NCBI RefSeq assembly: GCF_020283565.1
Contig: NC_060059.1
Span: forward strand, 5,339,501-5,403,500
Source: Trifolium pratense
Lineage: Eukaryota > Streptophyta > Magnoliopsida > Fabales > Fabaceae
Direction of reading: 5' to 3'
Length of the DNA: 64,000 nt
Shown one piece after another: positions 10,401 to 20,566 of this stretch (within the stretch, counting starts at the first letter, position 1; each line of letters begins with the position of its first letter). Below the pieces are notes generated by a model. It was not told where the DNA came from. It saw nothing but the letters and a program-made list of their open reading frames with translations, and ran no database searches. A program made the translations under genes and the position numbers.

Positions 10401-13088
10401 AAAAGAACTAGATTCCAAGAAAAGGAACCTTGAGCACGAGTTTGAAAATGCGAGAGAGCAGAATGTGATATTGCAGAAAGTTAAGCTTGAACTACAGGAG
10501 ATGAACACGCAACTTAGGTTTGAATTGACCGAGGGAGAAGAAAGGGAGAACGTGGTGAAATCCGAAATGGAAATTCTTCATATGAAATTAGTAGATTTGC
10601 AGAAAACAAATCTTATGTTTCAGGAAGAAAATCGTAAGGTACTTGAAGAGAAAAATTCACTAATTAAGAGTGTTTCGGAACTCAAAGATGCAAAGTCTGC
10701 TGCTGAAGATGAAAACAGTGTGATGTTCCATGAGGCACTGAATCTAGAAAGCCTTAGCATGGTTTATGAGAGCTTTTTCATTGAGAAGGTCTTGGAACAA
10801 AAAGAACTGTCCAAACATCTGAGTGATCTTCACAGCATGAACAATAACCTCAAACAGGAGCTTGGTCTGTTAAGGTAACAGTTTGAGGCAAAAGAAGCAG
10901 AGAATGTTTATCTGAAGGAGTCGATTGAGACGATGGATAAAGATCTGCAGGAAGCCAGAAATACAAATGATGATTTAAGTCATCAAATTGAAAGTTCAGA
11001 ACTGTTAGAAAAATAGGAGAGGCTAAAGGCCGTGGAAATGTTGAACGCAGAGTTTTGCAGAAATGTTGAAAAACTCAAAATGGAACAACAAGAATCAAGA
11101 CTGGTCAATGAAAATCTTGAGAGGCAGATTCTTGAACTATCGGAAGGTTGCGTGAATCACAAAAAAGAAATTGAACTCCTCAATGAAGCAAATAGAAGTA
11201 TCATGTTAGAGATGAGATTATTACACAAGGAAGTGGAACAGCAGAAGGCTAGAGACAAAACGTTGAGCTCAGAGCTGATGGATAAAACAAACGAATTTCA
11301 ACTTTGGGAGGCAGAGGCTGCTATGTTCTATTTTGATCTTCAGATTTCATCCATTAGTGAAGCATTGTTGGAAAATAAGGTGAATGAGCTTTCCGGGGTT
11401 TGCACAAGACATCAAGATGAGAGTGCCGCGAAGACCTCGGAGATTGAAAAAATGACAGAAAGAGTTGGCCTTGTGGAAAGTGAAATTGGAGTACTGAAGG
11501 GTCATTTGTATGCATATCTTCCGGTCATTAGTTCTTTGAAAGAGGATTTCGCTTGCTTAGAGCACATATCCTTCGAACAAATAAAGCATCTTCTGTATGC
11601 AATCAAGAACAAAAGGTAGTATTCTGTTTTAGCTTGTTACCACGTGCTTTAGTTTTCCTCATCCTATTCTCTTTTTAAATGAGCATATGAAGATTATGTA
11701 TTGTATTCTATTTTGTCATTAATGTGTCCAGGATGCCGAAATTGAAACTTGTATCGGAGAAAACATCAATCCAAGTGTAACAGAAAACAAAAGTGCTTTG
11801 ACGCTGGACGGTGTTTCTGATTTGATAGGCATGACGGAAAGGATTAGAGCAGTTGAAAGGTCCATGGTGGAAGAAATTGAAAGACGTGTCAAGGAAGAAA
11901 ATCTATCCACTAAAGCCAATCCAGGAGGAAAAGACTACAGCAAAATGGAGAAGCTACTCAAGGACGAGAACACATTCGATCTCAACACATGGAGAACAAA
12001 ATCCGAAAATGGATCCCTGATGAAAGATATTCCTCTTGATCAAATATCAGACAATCCAGCTTCTAAGAATCGCAGGAGAAAGAATAGCGGGACTGACGAT
12101 GGTATGCTTGAATTATGGGAAACCGCTGAACAGGACTGCTTTGGTGATGGTTCATTGGTTAGCGAAGTAATGAAAAGGAATTCTGATCCAACGGAGGACA
12201 TTATTACGTGCCATCAGTTCTTAGTTTTTGTTTAACTAGGTTGATGGATTTTATTTTGGTTTTGGATGATGTGTTAATGTCTTAAGGATTAGTGTTCGGT
12301 GCTGTGGTATTTGGGTTTTCAGATTTTAAGAATCTCAATTGGTGTTGGTGTTTGTAATTGGTGTTACTACTGCATTATTGTAGTAGTTTTGTACTATTTT
12401 TCTCCATTTGTATTTCTCATACTCATGGTTGAGTGCTATAATTAATATATTTGCTGATTCAAAAAAAAGAATTGGAGGCAGAAAAGGAATTAGGTGTTGA
12501 CAAGCTTCACCCGGCGAAAAGTATAACGGAGAGAACGCAAGATGGCAAGAGAAGGAAGATATTGGAGAGGCTTGTCTCGGATGCACAGAAACTGAACACT
12601 CTTAAGATGAGTGTGCAAGATTTGAAAATGAAAATGGAGACAAAGAAGAGAGGCAAAAAAGGAGATTACAATGAATCTGAAACAGTTAAAAGACAAGTAG
12701 ACGATGTTGAAGAAGCTGTTGTGAAATTAGGCAATTAGCAGATACTAATGATAACCTGACAAAGGAGATCAAAGAGAGTGTTCCGTCTTCCAGCAGAGAT
12801 AATTCGGTGGAGTTGGAAAAGACTAGAATAGTGCAAAGAAAAAGAGTTATGGAGCAGGCACGAAAAAGTTCGGAAGAGATAGGACGACTGCAGTTTGAGG
12901 TGCAGAACATTCACTATGTTTTGTTGAAATTGAGTGATGAAAAGAAGCACAAAGGTAAGAACAGATTCTCTGGAAAAACAGTGTTGTTTCTGAGGGACTT
13001 TATTCACATTCGAAACAAGAGTAGTAGCAAAAATCGCAGCAAAGGGTGCTTCTGTGGAACCTCAAAGACTACAACTAATGAAGACTAA
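7456..13088 (+). pseudogene. Decayed NETWORKED 1-like gene (NAB-domain coiled-coil protein)
   Basis: This is the counterpart of the intact gene at 33552-39280. Exon 1 (to 7545) still encodes [19 protein letters not shown]. Exon 2 starts at 7973 with [16 protein letters not shown] and ends at about 11615; exon 3 runs from 11732 to a stop at 13088. Lesions visible by comparison: no in-frame ATG in exon 1 (the ATG at 7435 is in another frame); loss of 18 bp after MAE (near 8174); a deletion of about 230 bp near 8250; a 7 bp tandem duplication (gaaatca) near 8905 that shifts the frame; a C-to-G change creating TGA at 9491-9493; further stops near 9683 and 9784; deletions near 9970, 10320, 10350 and 11000; and a roughly 255 bp insertion near 12216. 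No full-length protein can be made. Confidence 0.95.
12213..12470 (+). mobile_element. Poly(A)-tailed insertion in exon 3 of the NET1 pseudogene
   Basis: Where the intact gene reads catcagtcggatgcttc up to gaattggaggcag, this copy has about 255 unrelated bases in place of about 45. The insert ends in gctgattcaaaaaaaa just before gaattggaggc. A T-rich, non-coding body with a 3' A tract is typical of a 5'-truncated non-LTR retrotransposon or a processed cDNA end. No target duplication is evident because the target also lost bases. Confidence 0.65.
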
Positions 13089-13523
13089 GAAAATTTTGTC
13101 TCTCACTATGTTGTAAAGTACTTTCTTTACTTGAGATATTTCTATTCTAATCTAGCGTATCAATTCTTAGATTAGGCTTGAGGTTAGTATTTAAATGATT
13201 AATGATCATAGTAACTTATTTCAGATCTCTATGTTTTTAGCTGAGGAGTAGCTGTGTGTGGCACTCTTATGATCAGAAAATAAGTTTTTTCACTCTTTTT
13301 CTTCAATATTTGATTTCTCATTACTATTTATTGACTAAGCCATTTTGTCTCAATACTAATTAATTGATCTAAAATAAGTTGGTAATATTTCCACAATTCT
13401 AAATTGTGAAGTTGAACTACAAAAAGATACAAAATGCCTTCATGGCCTCAGTTCTAAATTGTCACTGCATAAAGAAAGAAGTTTAACTACAGAAATATAC
13501 AAAATGGCTTGTACGTCCTCATT

Positions 13524-16056
13524 CTAATGCATCTGTTTGTCCAAGCTCAGATTTGTTTTAGGTGTACTGTCCCTTCTACCATATGCATTTTTGCAACCTT
13601 CACATTTACAACTTGGGGAGCAACCAACACGATCCTGCAAAAGAAAACAACTCACTTTAATTCATATTATAAATGAAACTAAATTTTATACGATACGATA
13701 TATGTAACAGCGGACAAAACCTTAACACATGCGCAATATTTATTATCGCATCTTGAAAAAATGCAGTTACAAGTTTTCTGTAGCTTTGAAGCTGTAGTTT
13801 TGTTGGCGTCCTCCTACAAGAAAAATCTCATTATTCAAAGGTAAACAACATAAAGTTTGAATTAATTTTCTGACCCCAATTTGAGGCAAAGAATCAGAAC
13901 AGCTTACATTATTCCCACAATTTCTACATTTGCAAGCTTCTTTTCTGCAGTAGGCGTCAATAGCATAGCACGGACAGGTCCTGAAAAATCAAATATAATT
14001 TAAGGTGAATCTCAAATTATAACAGTAGCTTAATCTTTCCGCTATCACCCAAAAAAAGGAGCATTATTCATAACATACTTTTCCGAACACCTTGATGTTC
14101 TACATTTACAACTTCTGCATAACAATGTAAATGAAGTCGGTGTTAGGCTAATGGAGAAAGTTGTGAAATAGGCCTATAAACTAACTAATGGAATAATTAT
14201 ACAGAAGAATTGACAAACAACTACACTTTCCTCGGTATCTTGGAGGTTTCAGCACTTGGAACAAATAGCTCAGTGGAATATTTAGTAGCATGAATATCAA
14301 TCGCAAATGGCCCTAAATGTCTCTCTGTTGATGTCGGGACCTGCGGTGGGGAATGCTGTTGCCTGGAAGAAGGAAGCAAAGTACTGGAAAGCTGTAAGGT
14401 TTCTGGTGTGTTTTGGCACTTCGTACATGTACAACGTGATGAGCAATAAACACCATGCTTCAAAAGAAAACCAATTGTTGTAAGTGATATTATAAAATAA
14501 CTAAAAGTTTACAAGATATTATATGTAGTGAAAAAAGAAAAAACCTTTCTACAGCGGCAGCCAATGGATGCACATTGACGCAACATGCAGTCACACTGTA
14601 TTTCCATTGATTCAGCTACTCGTGGCGGGGGATTCTGCTGGACGGTGCTGCTAGTGCTTGGTATTTCAGGATTCGACAATTTTACACATTTACTGCCATC
14701 GGTGGAATTTGAAGGAGACTCATTCGGATTTATATGTCTTTTCCGTGATGCTGGGACCTGCGATAAAGCACATCATGCTAATGAAATGCAACGCAAAATG
14801 CAGAAATTTTATAATAATATTCATAAGTAACCAAGACACAAAATAACATCAATATTCAGAAGGTTGATTCAACATACCATATCAGGAAGAATACTTAAAC
14901 ATCAAACACTCTTGCAATAGTTTATCAAAAAAAAAAAAATACTGTTTCAATAAGAATACCATGTCAGGAATTTCTGGTTCTTCATTCAAGTTAGGCAGCA
15001 ATGGTTCTTCATTCAATTTAGGCAGCAATGTTTCTTCATTCAAGTTAGGCAGCAATTGTTCTTCATTCAAGTTAGGCAGCAGTGGTTCCTCATTCAAGTT
15101 AGGCAGCAATGGTTCTTCCTGTGGTTTAGGGACCTGCGATAGAAAGATTTTTTTAAATATAAACCAAAAAAAATACAGGTTGCAGAATGGATAAAAATAA
15201 AGCAAAGAGAAGAAAATATTCACGAAAGTTAAATAAAAGATGCAGCATAGAAATGCAACAAAAAGGGATAAAAATGCAGCAAAGTGATGCAAAGAAACTA
15301 ATATTAACCCTTGATTTCCTCACTTTAGAGAAATCTTGGTTAATTAATTGGTGAACAATTAACCCTGCATAGAATATACGATCACAATAATCTGAATAAA
15401 ACTAAGAAACAATAGTTTATCAAAAAAAAAAAATACTGTTTCAATAAGAATACCATGTCAGGAATTTCTGGTTCTTCATTCAAGTTAGGCAGCAATGGTT
15501 CTTCATTCAAGTTAGTCAGCAATTGTTCTTCATTCAAGTTAGGCAGCAATGGTTCTTCCTGTGGCTTAGGGACCTGCGATAGAAAGATTTTTTTAAATAT
15601 AAACCAAAAAAAATACAGGTTGCAGAATGGATAAAAATAAAGCAAAGAGAAGAAAATATTCACGAAAGTTAAATAAAAGATGCAGCATAGAAATGCAACA
15701 AAAAGGGATAAAAATGCAGCAAAGTGATGCAAAGAAACTAATATTAACCCTTGATTTCCTCACTTTAGAGAAATCTTGGTTAATTAAATGGTGAACAATT
15801 AACCCTGCATAGAATATACGATCACAATAATCTGAATAAAACTAAGAAACAAATAAAACCAAGAAATTAAAGGTTTAATGGATAAAAATAAAGCAAAGAG
15901 AAGAAAAGATTCAGCAAAGTTAAAGAAAAGATGCATCAAAGTGAAATTACAATGCAGCAAAAAGAATTAAAATGAAGCAACAAAGAAAAATGGAGATAAA
16001 GGGAAATTTGTGAAAGAAACCTCTTCTTCTAAGTTGGAATTGGTTGGTGTTTTCAT
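13524..16056 (-). CDS. CPP/tesmin-TSO1-like protein with three CXC domains
   Basis: CPP proteins are nuclear DNA-binding regulators that coordinate zinc through cysteine-rich CXC domains. Nine exons join in phase: 16056-16021, 15573-15454, 15133-14960, 14757-14545, 14457-14225, 14114-14079, 13980-13908, 13813-13721 and 13634-13524, giving 362 residues. CXC-a (about 165-195) runs CDCMLRQCASIGC to CTCTKC. CXC-b (about 261-293) starts CKCRTSRCSEKTC. CXC-c (about 310-340) is CNCIFSRCDNKYC then GCSPSCKCEGC. Each has the nine-cysteine spacing, with one extra residue in CXC-b. The usual family layout is two domains. Exons 2 and 3 are a tandem exon duplication encoding LLPNLNEEP repeats. The RNPxAFxPK motif normally found between domains is not recognisable. 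The start ATG abuts a probable solo LTR. Expression is unproven. Confidence 0.75.
14918..15851 (-). repeat. Tandem duplication of a 27-bp-repeat exon (about 493 + 441 bp units)
   Basis: Unit 1 (14918-15410) and unit 2 (15411-15851) are nearly identical, from caatagtttatc through the exon, its acceptor and the upstream intron. The exon carries a 27 bp minisatellite coding for LLPNLNEEP on the minus strand, five copies in unit 1 and three in unit 2. That accounts for the 54 bp length difference. Both exons are phase 0 at each end, so the duplication keeps the reading frame. Confidence 0.9.
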
Positions 16057-16284
16057 TGTTGGAGAACAAGCACACACACTTTGTGTTATTGAAGAAGAGG
16101 AAGAAGATTGAGGAGAAAAGAGATTTTATTGATTAGTGAATATTGTGGAAAATTTACAAGAGAGATGTGTTTACACTTTATTCTAACTCCTACTTGTAGA
16201 AAACAAAAGATAGGTGGTTAACTTGATAGGCAAGTAACCAACTAACCAACTACTAACTAACAAGTTAGTTACAACCAACTAACA
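16057..16284 (-). mobile_element. Probable solo LTR of a Ty1/copia-type element
   Basis: Read on the minus strand the 228 bp begin TGTTAGTTGGTTG and end TTCTCCAACA, giving TG...CA termini with a short imperfect inverted repeat. Inside, a purine- and T-rich R-like region ends in runs of CTTCTTC, as in many legume copia LTRs. No PBS, PPT or coding region is adjacent. A 5 bp target duplication is not visible (ttcat against agaaa), so later rearrangement or a misplaced edge is possible. It separates two head-to-head CPP genes and touches the ATG of the minus-strand one. Confidence 0.65.
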
Positions 16285-16353
16285 AGAAATTTCCGAATTT
16301 GATAGCAAGTCACTTTAATCATCGATGATTGTTCCTGGTTTTTGTATATATGC

Positions 16354-17331
16354 ATGAAATTTTCAGTTACCCTATTTAAATTTTTTCATGTTTTTATTAT
16401 TCTTGGCAATATGCAGGATGATTATCGGTTTCACGAATACATCGTTAGTTTACTCTCAGTTGAGGAGGCTGTCTCTATTGATGAATTGCTTGGCTATGTA
16501 CAAGATGGTGCTACGATGAATTCAGTTCAGCCATCTCCTATTGCCAATCAAGAACCAATTGGTTTGTCAGGTGTTGACTTGAATGCACCTCCAGCGTCAA
16601 CAGCGTTACCTATTGCCGGGAATGAAATGCCGAGCTTCACTTCTTTGCATCTTTCTGGGAGCCAAGGTAATCGGCTATCACGGGTCGCTACATCAATGGA
16701 GACAAATTTGGGGTCATCCGAGATTGATGTTCAGGCTGCTGAAGATTTCGTTCGGTCAGCAATTAACATTCCTAGTGAAGATTTCGGTCAGAGGAAAGTG
16801 TAGTCATTGATTCTTCTGCTTCATAATTTTTATTCCATTATAGTTTTTAACTTTGTTCATTAGCCTAACACCAAAGTTTGACATTGCAGGCACATGTCAG
16901 ATCTAACTGAGGAAGGAGGGTCTTCCAATTCACACTTACTTGTTCCTGAAGTTACAAGCAGTTCTGATACCTCACCTCAAATTGAGGTTAGAAAATAAAT
17001 TCAAACATTATTTTTTTACTTTGAGATTTGGTCCTATGTATTAATGACATTCTTCCTGCAGGATGACCCCAACAAAACTCCAGCACCAAAGCCACCAAAA
17101 TGCTATTGCAGGGAAAAAGGCTGCGATATTGAATTGTGTTCATGTTCTAAGGTTTTATTCATTGTTACACATATCAATATCATGTGTTTTTCAGTTTCAT
17201 TTATAATCTGAGTTACAATGGGAGGTTTTATTTTGAAGGGCGGTGTTGGTTGCTCGGAAAATTGTAGATGTGAAGGGTGCGGAAATATATACGGCACAAT
17301 GGAGGAGAGTACAGCTAAAACAAGAATCTGA
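16354..17331 (+). CDS. CPP/tesmin-TSO1-like protein reduced to a single CXC domain
   Basis: Exons 16417-16799, 16890-16986, 17062-17151 and 17239-17331 join in phase and match the gene at 23661-26120. The N-terminal block DDYRFHEYIVSLLSVEEAV is shared. The sequence that should hold CXC1 is gone: exon 16890-16986 jumps from the HMSDLTEEGGS part of the donor exon straight to HLLVPEV, which in the paralogue lies one exon later. The remaining CXC is CYCREKGCDIELC then GCSENCRCEGC; the tyrosine before the fifth cysteine is replaced by leucine. No first exon is found upstream. An in-frame ATG at 16354 would read through the ancestral intron end and add a hydrophobic MKFSVTLFKFFHVF leader. The 241-residue product is possible but the start is uncertain, and it may be a pseudogene. 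Confidence 0.6.
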
Positions 17332-18340
17332 GCTTGAACAGAAGCATTGCGGAGTTTGTGGGATCAAATGATGTTGGATCAATAACTGTTTCAGATTATA
17401 TCTAAATTTTAGTCTTTGGTAATAGGTGAAAATTGGTTTGAGATTTTTGTTGTTATCTTTGGTTTTCAATAGTGAATCTAGAAAACTTACTGAAAATGAA
17501 TGCTTTTTCTGCTAAAGTATCTTCAGTTCTGCTATTAGCCTTAAATAATGTAGTTCTTTGTATGTGATGGGCCATGAAGATCTTGTGCTGAATTGTATGT
17601 CCTAAAATCAAGATCTTGGGGAATCAAATACTCGAAGGACGCCAATTCCACCGCCCATTTGCGGAAGTGTCTATTTAAAGTTGGAGCTTATTTTTGCTCT
17701 ATATAGACCGGTCCGTATAGACCGGTCCAACAGAGGGCAATTTAATATTAACTTAGTCTCAATGTTTAATCTCTTTTTGAACCTCAAGACTCTTCTAAGA
17801 ATTTGAATAAGTAAAATTTCATAAATTCAACAATATTTATGGAATTCCTAATCTCATAAACCTTTTGGGCAAATAAATATGTTTGGTCCTTAATGCTATT
17901 GTCCTTAAATAATGTATCAAAATTACAAGTATACTTAGGTCTCTTGTTTTGTTAAGTAATTTTAAGGACTAATTTAATCAATGAAAATCACATATGGTGA
18001 TTAAATTGAGAGACCAACATAATTAATAAAAAAACATTTATAAATATGTTCACAATTTTGATACACTCAATGACCAATAAAGTACACTTTATAATTTTAT
18101 TGTCCTGTAAGCTTAGTTCAGTTGGCAGCAACATTCCATTTATTCATATTAAATTAAAAAAATTAGCCACTAGACTACTTGACAACAAAAAAAAAAAAGG
18201 TACACTTTTTATTTTTTAAAAGTGTCTCAAATTTGGTAACATTACATATACCCAAAAAGCACATTTTGCCCTTGAAAAAAAAAATGGTTAAGGGTAAAAA
18301 TTGAGAGTGAAAAAATGGAAAGATCCATTCACGGGGAAAA
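17332..18340. other. AT-rich intergenic region with a degraded SINE
   Basis: No gene is seen. At 17701-17728 the 13-mer tatagaccggtcc is repeated twice in tandem. At 18106-18196 gtaagcttagttcagttggcag and agccactagactacttgacaac are the ends of a family-3 SINE (compare 31152-31275) with its middle lost, followed by an A run. Confidence 0.5.
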
Positions 18341-18342
18341 CC

Positions 18343-18504
18343 CAGGGCCGGCCCAAGCCCAAAACAAGTGAAGATAGGGCTTTAGGCCCCAAGTCGTTGG
18401 GCTCTCATAAAGGTCTCGAGTCATACTCATAAAGGTTATTATTATATTAAAAAGCCTCCATTTAATTTTTGCTTTAGGCCTCAATATATATCAAGCCGGC
18501 CCCG
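18343..18504. mobile_element. hAT-type MITE with 8 bp target-site duplication
   Basis: The termini CAGGGCCGGC and GCCGGCCCCG are inverted repeats with one mismatch in ten. The 8-mer ggaaaacc flanks both sides (18335-18342 and 18505-18512). An 8 bp duplication and a CA(G) start are hallmarks of hAT elements. At 162 bp it is non-autonomous. Confidence 0.85.
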
Positions 18505-18740
18505 GGAAAACCCTAGACGCGACTACGGAGGGACAGATCTTTGACGGCGTACGGTTGCAGGGACGGCGGTAGCCCAATTTCCTGATGCTCCTATTTCTTC
18601 TTTAGGTATCACTCGTTAACTCTCTTCCATTTTATTTTTTTTGTATCAGCAAATTTATTAAGCTTCCTTCAATACAAGAAGTATTAAAGGAGCAAGAACA
18701 AGAAAATGGTGAGAAAACACCTTACAGCAGAGAGCAAGAA

Positions 18741-18743
18741 CAA

Positions 18744-18775
<32 letters not shown>
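18741..18775. repeat. (ATT)n microsatellite
   Basis: About ten uninterrupted ATT/TTA units lie just upstream of the F-box gene at 18875. A similar tract is at 49679-49705. Confidence 0.95.
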
Positions 18776-18777
<2 letters not shown>

Positions 18778-18874
18778 CTCTCGTATAAACGAATTGCTTA
18801 TTAAGATTTATCATATGGTTGAAATCTGCTTTATACTATATGCAGTGATTCAAGAAGAATAGCATGAATCAATA

Positions 18875-20125
18875 ATGGGTAGAATTACAAGAAGACAGAT
18901 AGAAAACAATTGCAATTGCATTTACTGTTGCCATCATCATGCAGACTCTGAGTTACATGATCATCATGTCAACAAAAATAACAATTGTAAAGTCATCTCA
19001 AACTTGTTACTTCCTGAAGATTTGATGTTTTATATCTTTACTTTGGTTCCTCTTGATTCTCTGTTTAACTCTACAAGGTTTGTTTGCAAATCTTGGGATG
19101 CTATTATTGATAGCTCCCATTTTGCCCAAATGTATGAACGCCGTGCACGTTCTAAACATGTTGGTCTATATGTCGAAAATCCTACGGATGGAAGTCGTTC
19201 TTATTTATTGGAATTTAAAGATGGTTTGAATGGCCAATTTGAAAGGTCTGATTTGGGAATACCTCAATTGGGAAGTATAATTGGTGTTTGTGATGGCATT
19301 ACGATGCTTTTGACTAATTGTCGAAGAGTTTTCGTTGTAAACCCCATCCTCAAGCGTTGGCTTAGGATTCCGCCTTTTCCCATTCCTATGGAACGTATAA
19401 AAGTTAGCAGACAATGTACTATAGCACGTGTTCCCGGCACTGCAAAATTCAAGTTGTTCCTTGTGGATGTCCTTAAGATTTCAAAGGCTTTTTGGTATGT
19501 TTTCTATGTACTAAGAATTGGAATAGATGACTCGTGGAAAGAGATAGCTAGAAAAAAAGCTCCCCGTCGTTGGTGTTTAAAATGGCAACCGCTTTATACT
19601 GGAGGCAATGATATTTACTGGATAACAATTGATGAAGTGTTTGTGATGGATGTTGACAAAGAAATTATTGTACAAGAATATCCAGTTCCCACCGTGTCAA
19701 TGGTTGAGAATCCAATAATTCCGATCTTTTTATGGATGGGTGATCATCTTTCTTGCATTGCGTGTAAAGCTGAATTATATAAAACATATCAAATCTACAT
19801 TTTGAATTTTGATTTAGGAAAATGGTTTCTTTATCATGAGATGGGACATTTTGATCGTGATGTTGCTTGTGTTTGTCATAAGCTTGGTATTCTTAATGTG
19901 CGTAATATGGTATTTCGTTTTTGGATCAACGATCAAATTATATTTCAAGTAGCTCTTCCTCGACATGAATTAGCAAGAAATACGTTGTCAGACAAGAAAT
20001 TGATACATTTTGGTTACAATGTCAAGACCAAACAACTGACATATATTGAAGAAATTGGTGTAGGCCATTTTGAGGTATGGCTTCATACTATCAGTCTAGT
20101 TTCACTGCCAAGTTCTCCAACATAG
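18875..20125 (+). CDS. F-box protein, F-box/kelch-like type
   Basis: This is a 416-residue single-exon protein, predicted to be an SCF ubiquitin-ligase adaptor. A short Cys/His-rich head (NNCNCIYCCHHHADSELHDHH) precedes the F-box at about residues 45-85 (LLPEDLMFYIFTLVPLDSLF, then RFVCKSWDAIIDSSHFA). The C-terminal 300 residues carry F-box-associated repeat signatures such as IGVCDGITML, VVNPILKRWLRIPPFP and VFYVLRIGIDDSWKEIA. It is only distantly related to the other two F-box genes here. The first ATG of the frame is 18875, shortly after the end of an intron-like stretch (tgcag at 18841), so an untranslated 5' exon is possible. The Cys/His head resembles a metal-binding patch but matches no domain I know. 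Confidence 0.9.
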   Translation: MGRITRRQIENNCNCIYCCHHHADSELHDHHVNKNNNCKVISNLLLPEDLMFYIFTLVPLDSLFNSTRFVCKSWDAIIDSSHFAQMYERRARSKHVGLYVENPTDGSRSYLLEFKDGLNGQFERSDLGIPQLGSIIGVCDGITMLLTNCRRVFVVNPILKRWLRIPPFPIPMERIKVSRQCTIARVPGTAKFKLFLVDVLKISKAFWYVFYVLRIGIDDSWKEIARKKAPRRWCLKWQPLYTGGNDIYWITIDEVFVMDVDKEIIVQEYPVPTVSMVENPIIPIFLWMGDHLSCIACKAELYKTYQIYILNFDLGKWFLYHEMGHFDRDVACVCHKLGILNVRNMVFRFWINDQIIFQVALPRHELARNTLSDKKLIHFGYNVKTKQLTYIEEIGVGHFEVWLHTISLVSLPSSPT

Positions 20126-20235
20126 CTAGGTTTCGTGGTATATTATATGTAGTAGTATTATTTATATTTGTATTGGTTGAGAAACAAATATTACACTTAT
20201 TGTGTGTTTGCTTAGTTAGTCTAGCTTTTGTTACC

Positions 20236-20566
20236 GTTAAGAAGTAAGTAAGTGGCAATACTCATTTTGCCCAAGTGGCAAGCCGGTTTTGTAAGGATGA
20301 GTTAGGCTCAATACTAATTTTTAAGATGGTATTAGAGTCTCTCCACGATTCGCCGGGCCGCCTGCTATCAAAATTCTGATCGGGGATCATCCACCGTTCA
20401 TATCTATGCCCCAAGCTCATCGCGCTGAGCGCGAGCGGAGGTGTTAAGAAGTCTCACATCGGTTACGAGATTGCCTTGACAAGTATTTATAAGCAAGTGG
20501 CGGTCCTCACCTTACAAGCCGGTTTTGTAATAAGGATGAGTTAGGCTTAATACTCATTTCTAAGAG
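20236..20566 (+). mobile_element. TRIM-type (terminal-repeat retrotransposon in miniature) element
   Basis: The right LTR starts at TGTTAAGAAGTCTCACATCGG (20442) and continues through CTTACAAGCCGGTTTTGTAA to ATGAGTTAGGCTTAATACTC. The left LTR repeats AAGCCGGTTTTGTAAGGATG and AGTTAGGCTCAATACTAAT, but has lost part of its 5' half. Directly after the left LTR, tggtattagagtctctcc matches a tRNA-Met-type primer binding site (TGGTATCAGAGC) with few changes. A GA-rich tract (gcgagcggagg) precedes the right LTR as a polypurine tract. The interior is only about 115 bp and non-coding. Confidence 0.8.

Larger units (their letters stand above)
6263..13321 (+). repeat. Segmental duplicate of the NET1 locus (decayed copy)
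   Basis: The whole segment is collinear with 32357-39539, from the common start aaaagttgacaagtc through 5' UTR exons and coding exons to the 3' flank, ending at a shared atttctcat. Outside those points the flanks are unrelated. This copy carries extra inverted and direct repeats in its leader, multiple small deletions, and an inserted poly(A)-tailed sequence; the other copy is intact. Confidence 0.92.

Noticed and set aside
14918..15851. CRISPR-like array from regularly repeated 27-mers
   Set aside because: The units are contiguous without unique spacers and code in frame for a peptide repeat in a spliced plant gene.
20236..20566. Cassandra-type TRIM with an embedded 5S rRNA
   Set aside because: The LTR start is similar to plant TRIMs, but no 5S rRNA-like sequence is present.
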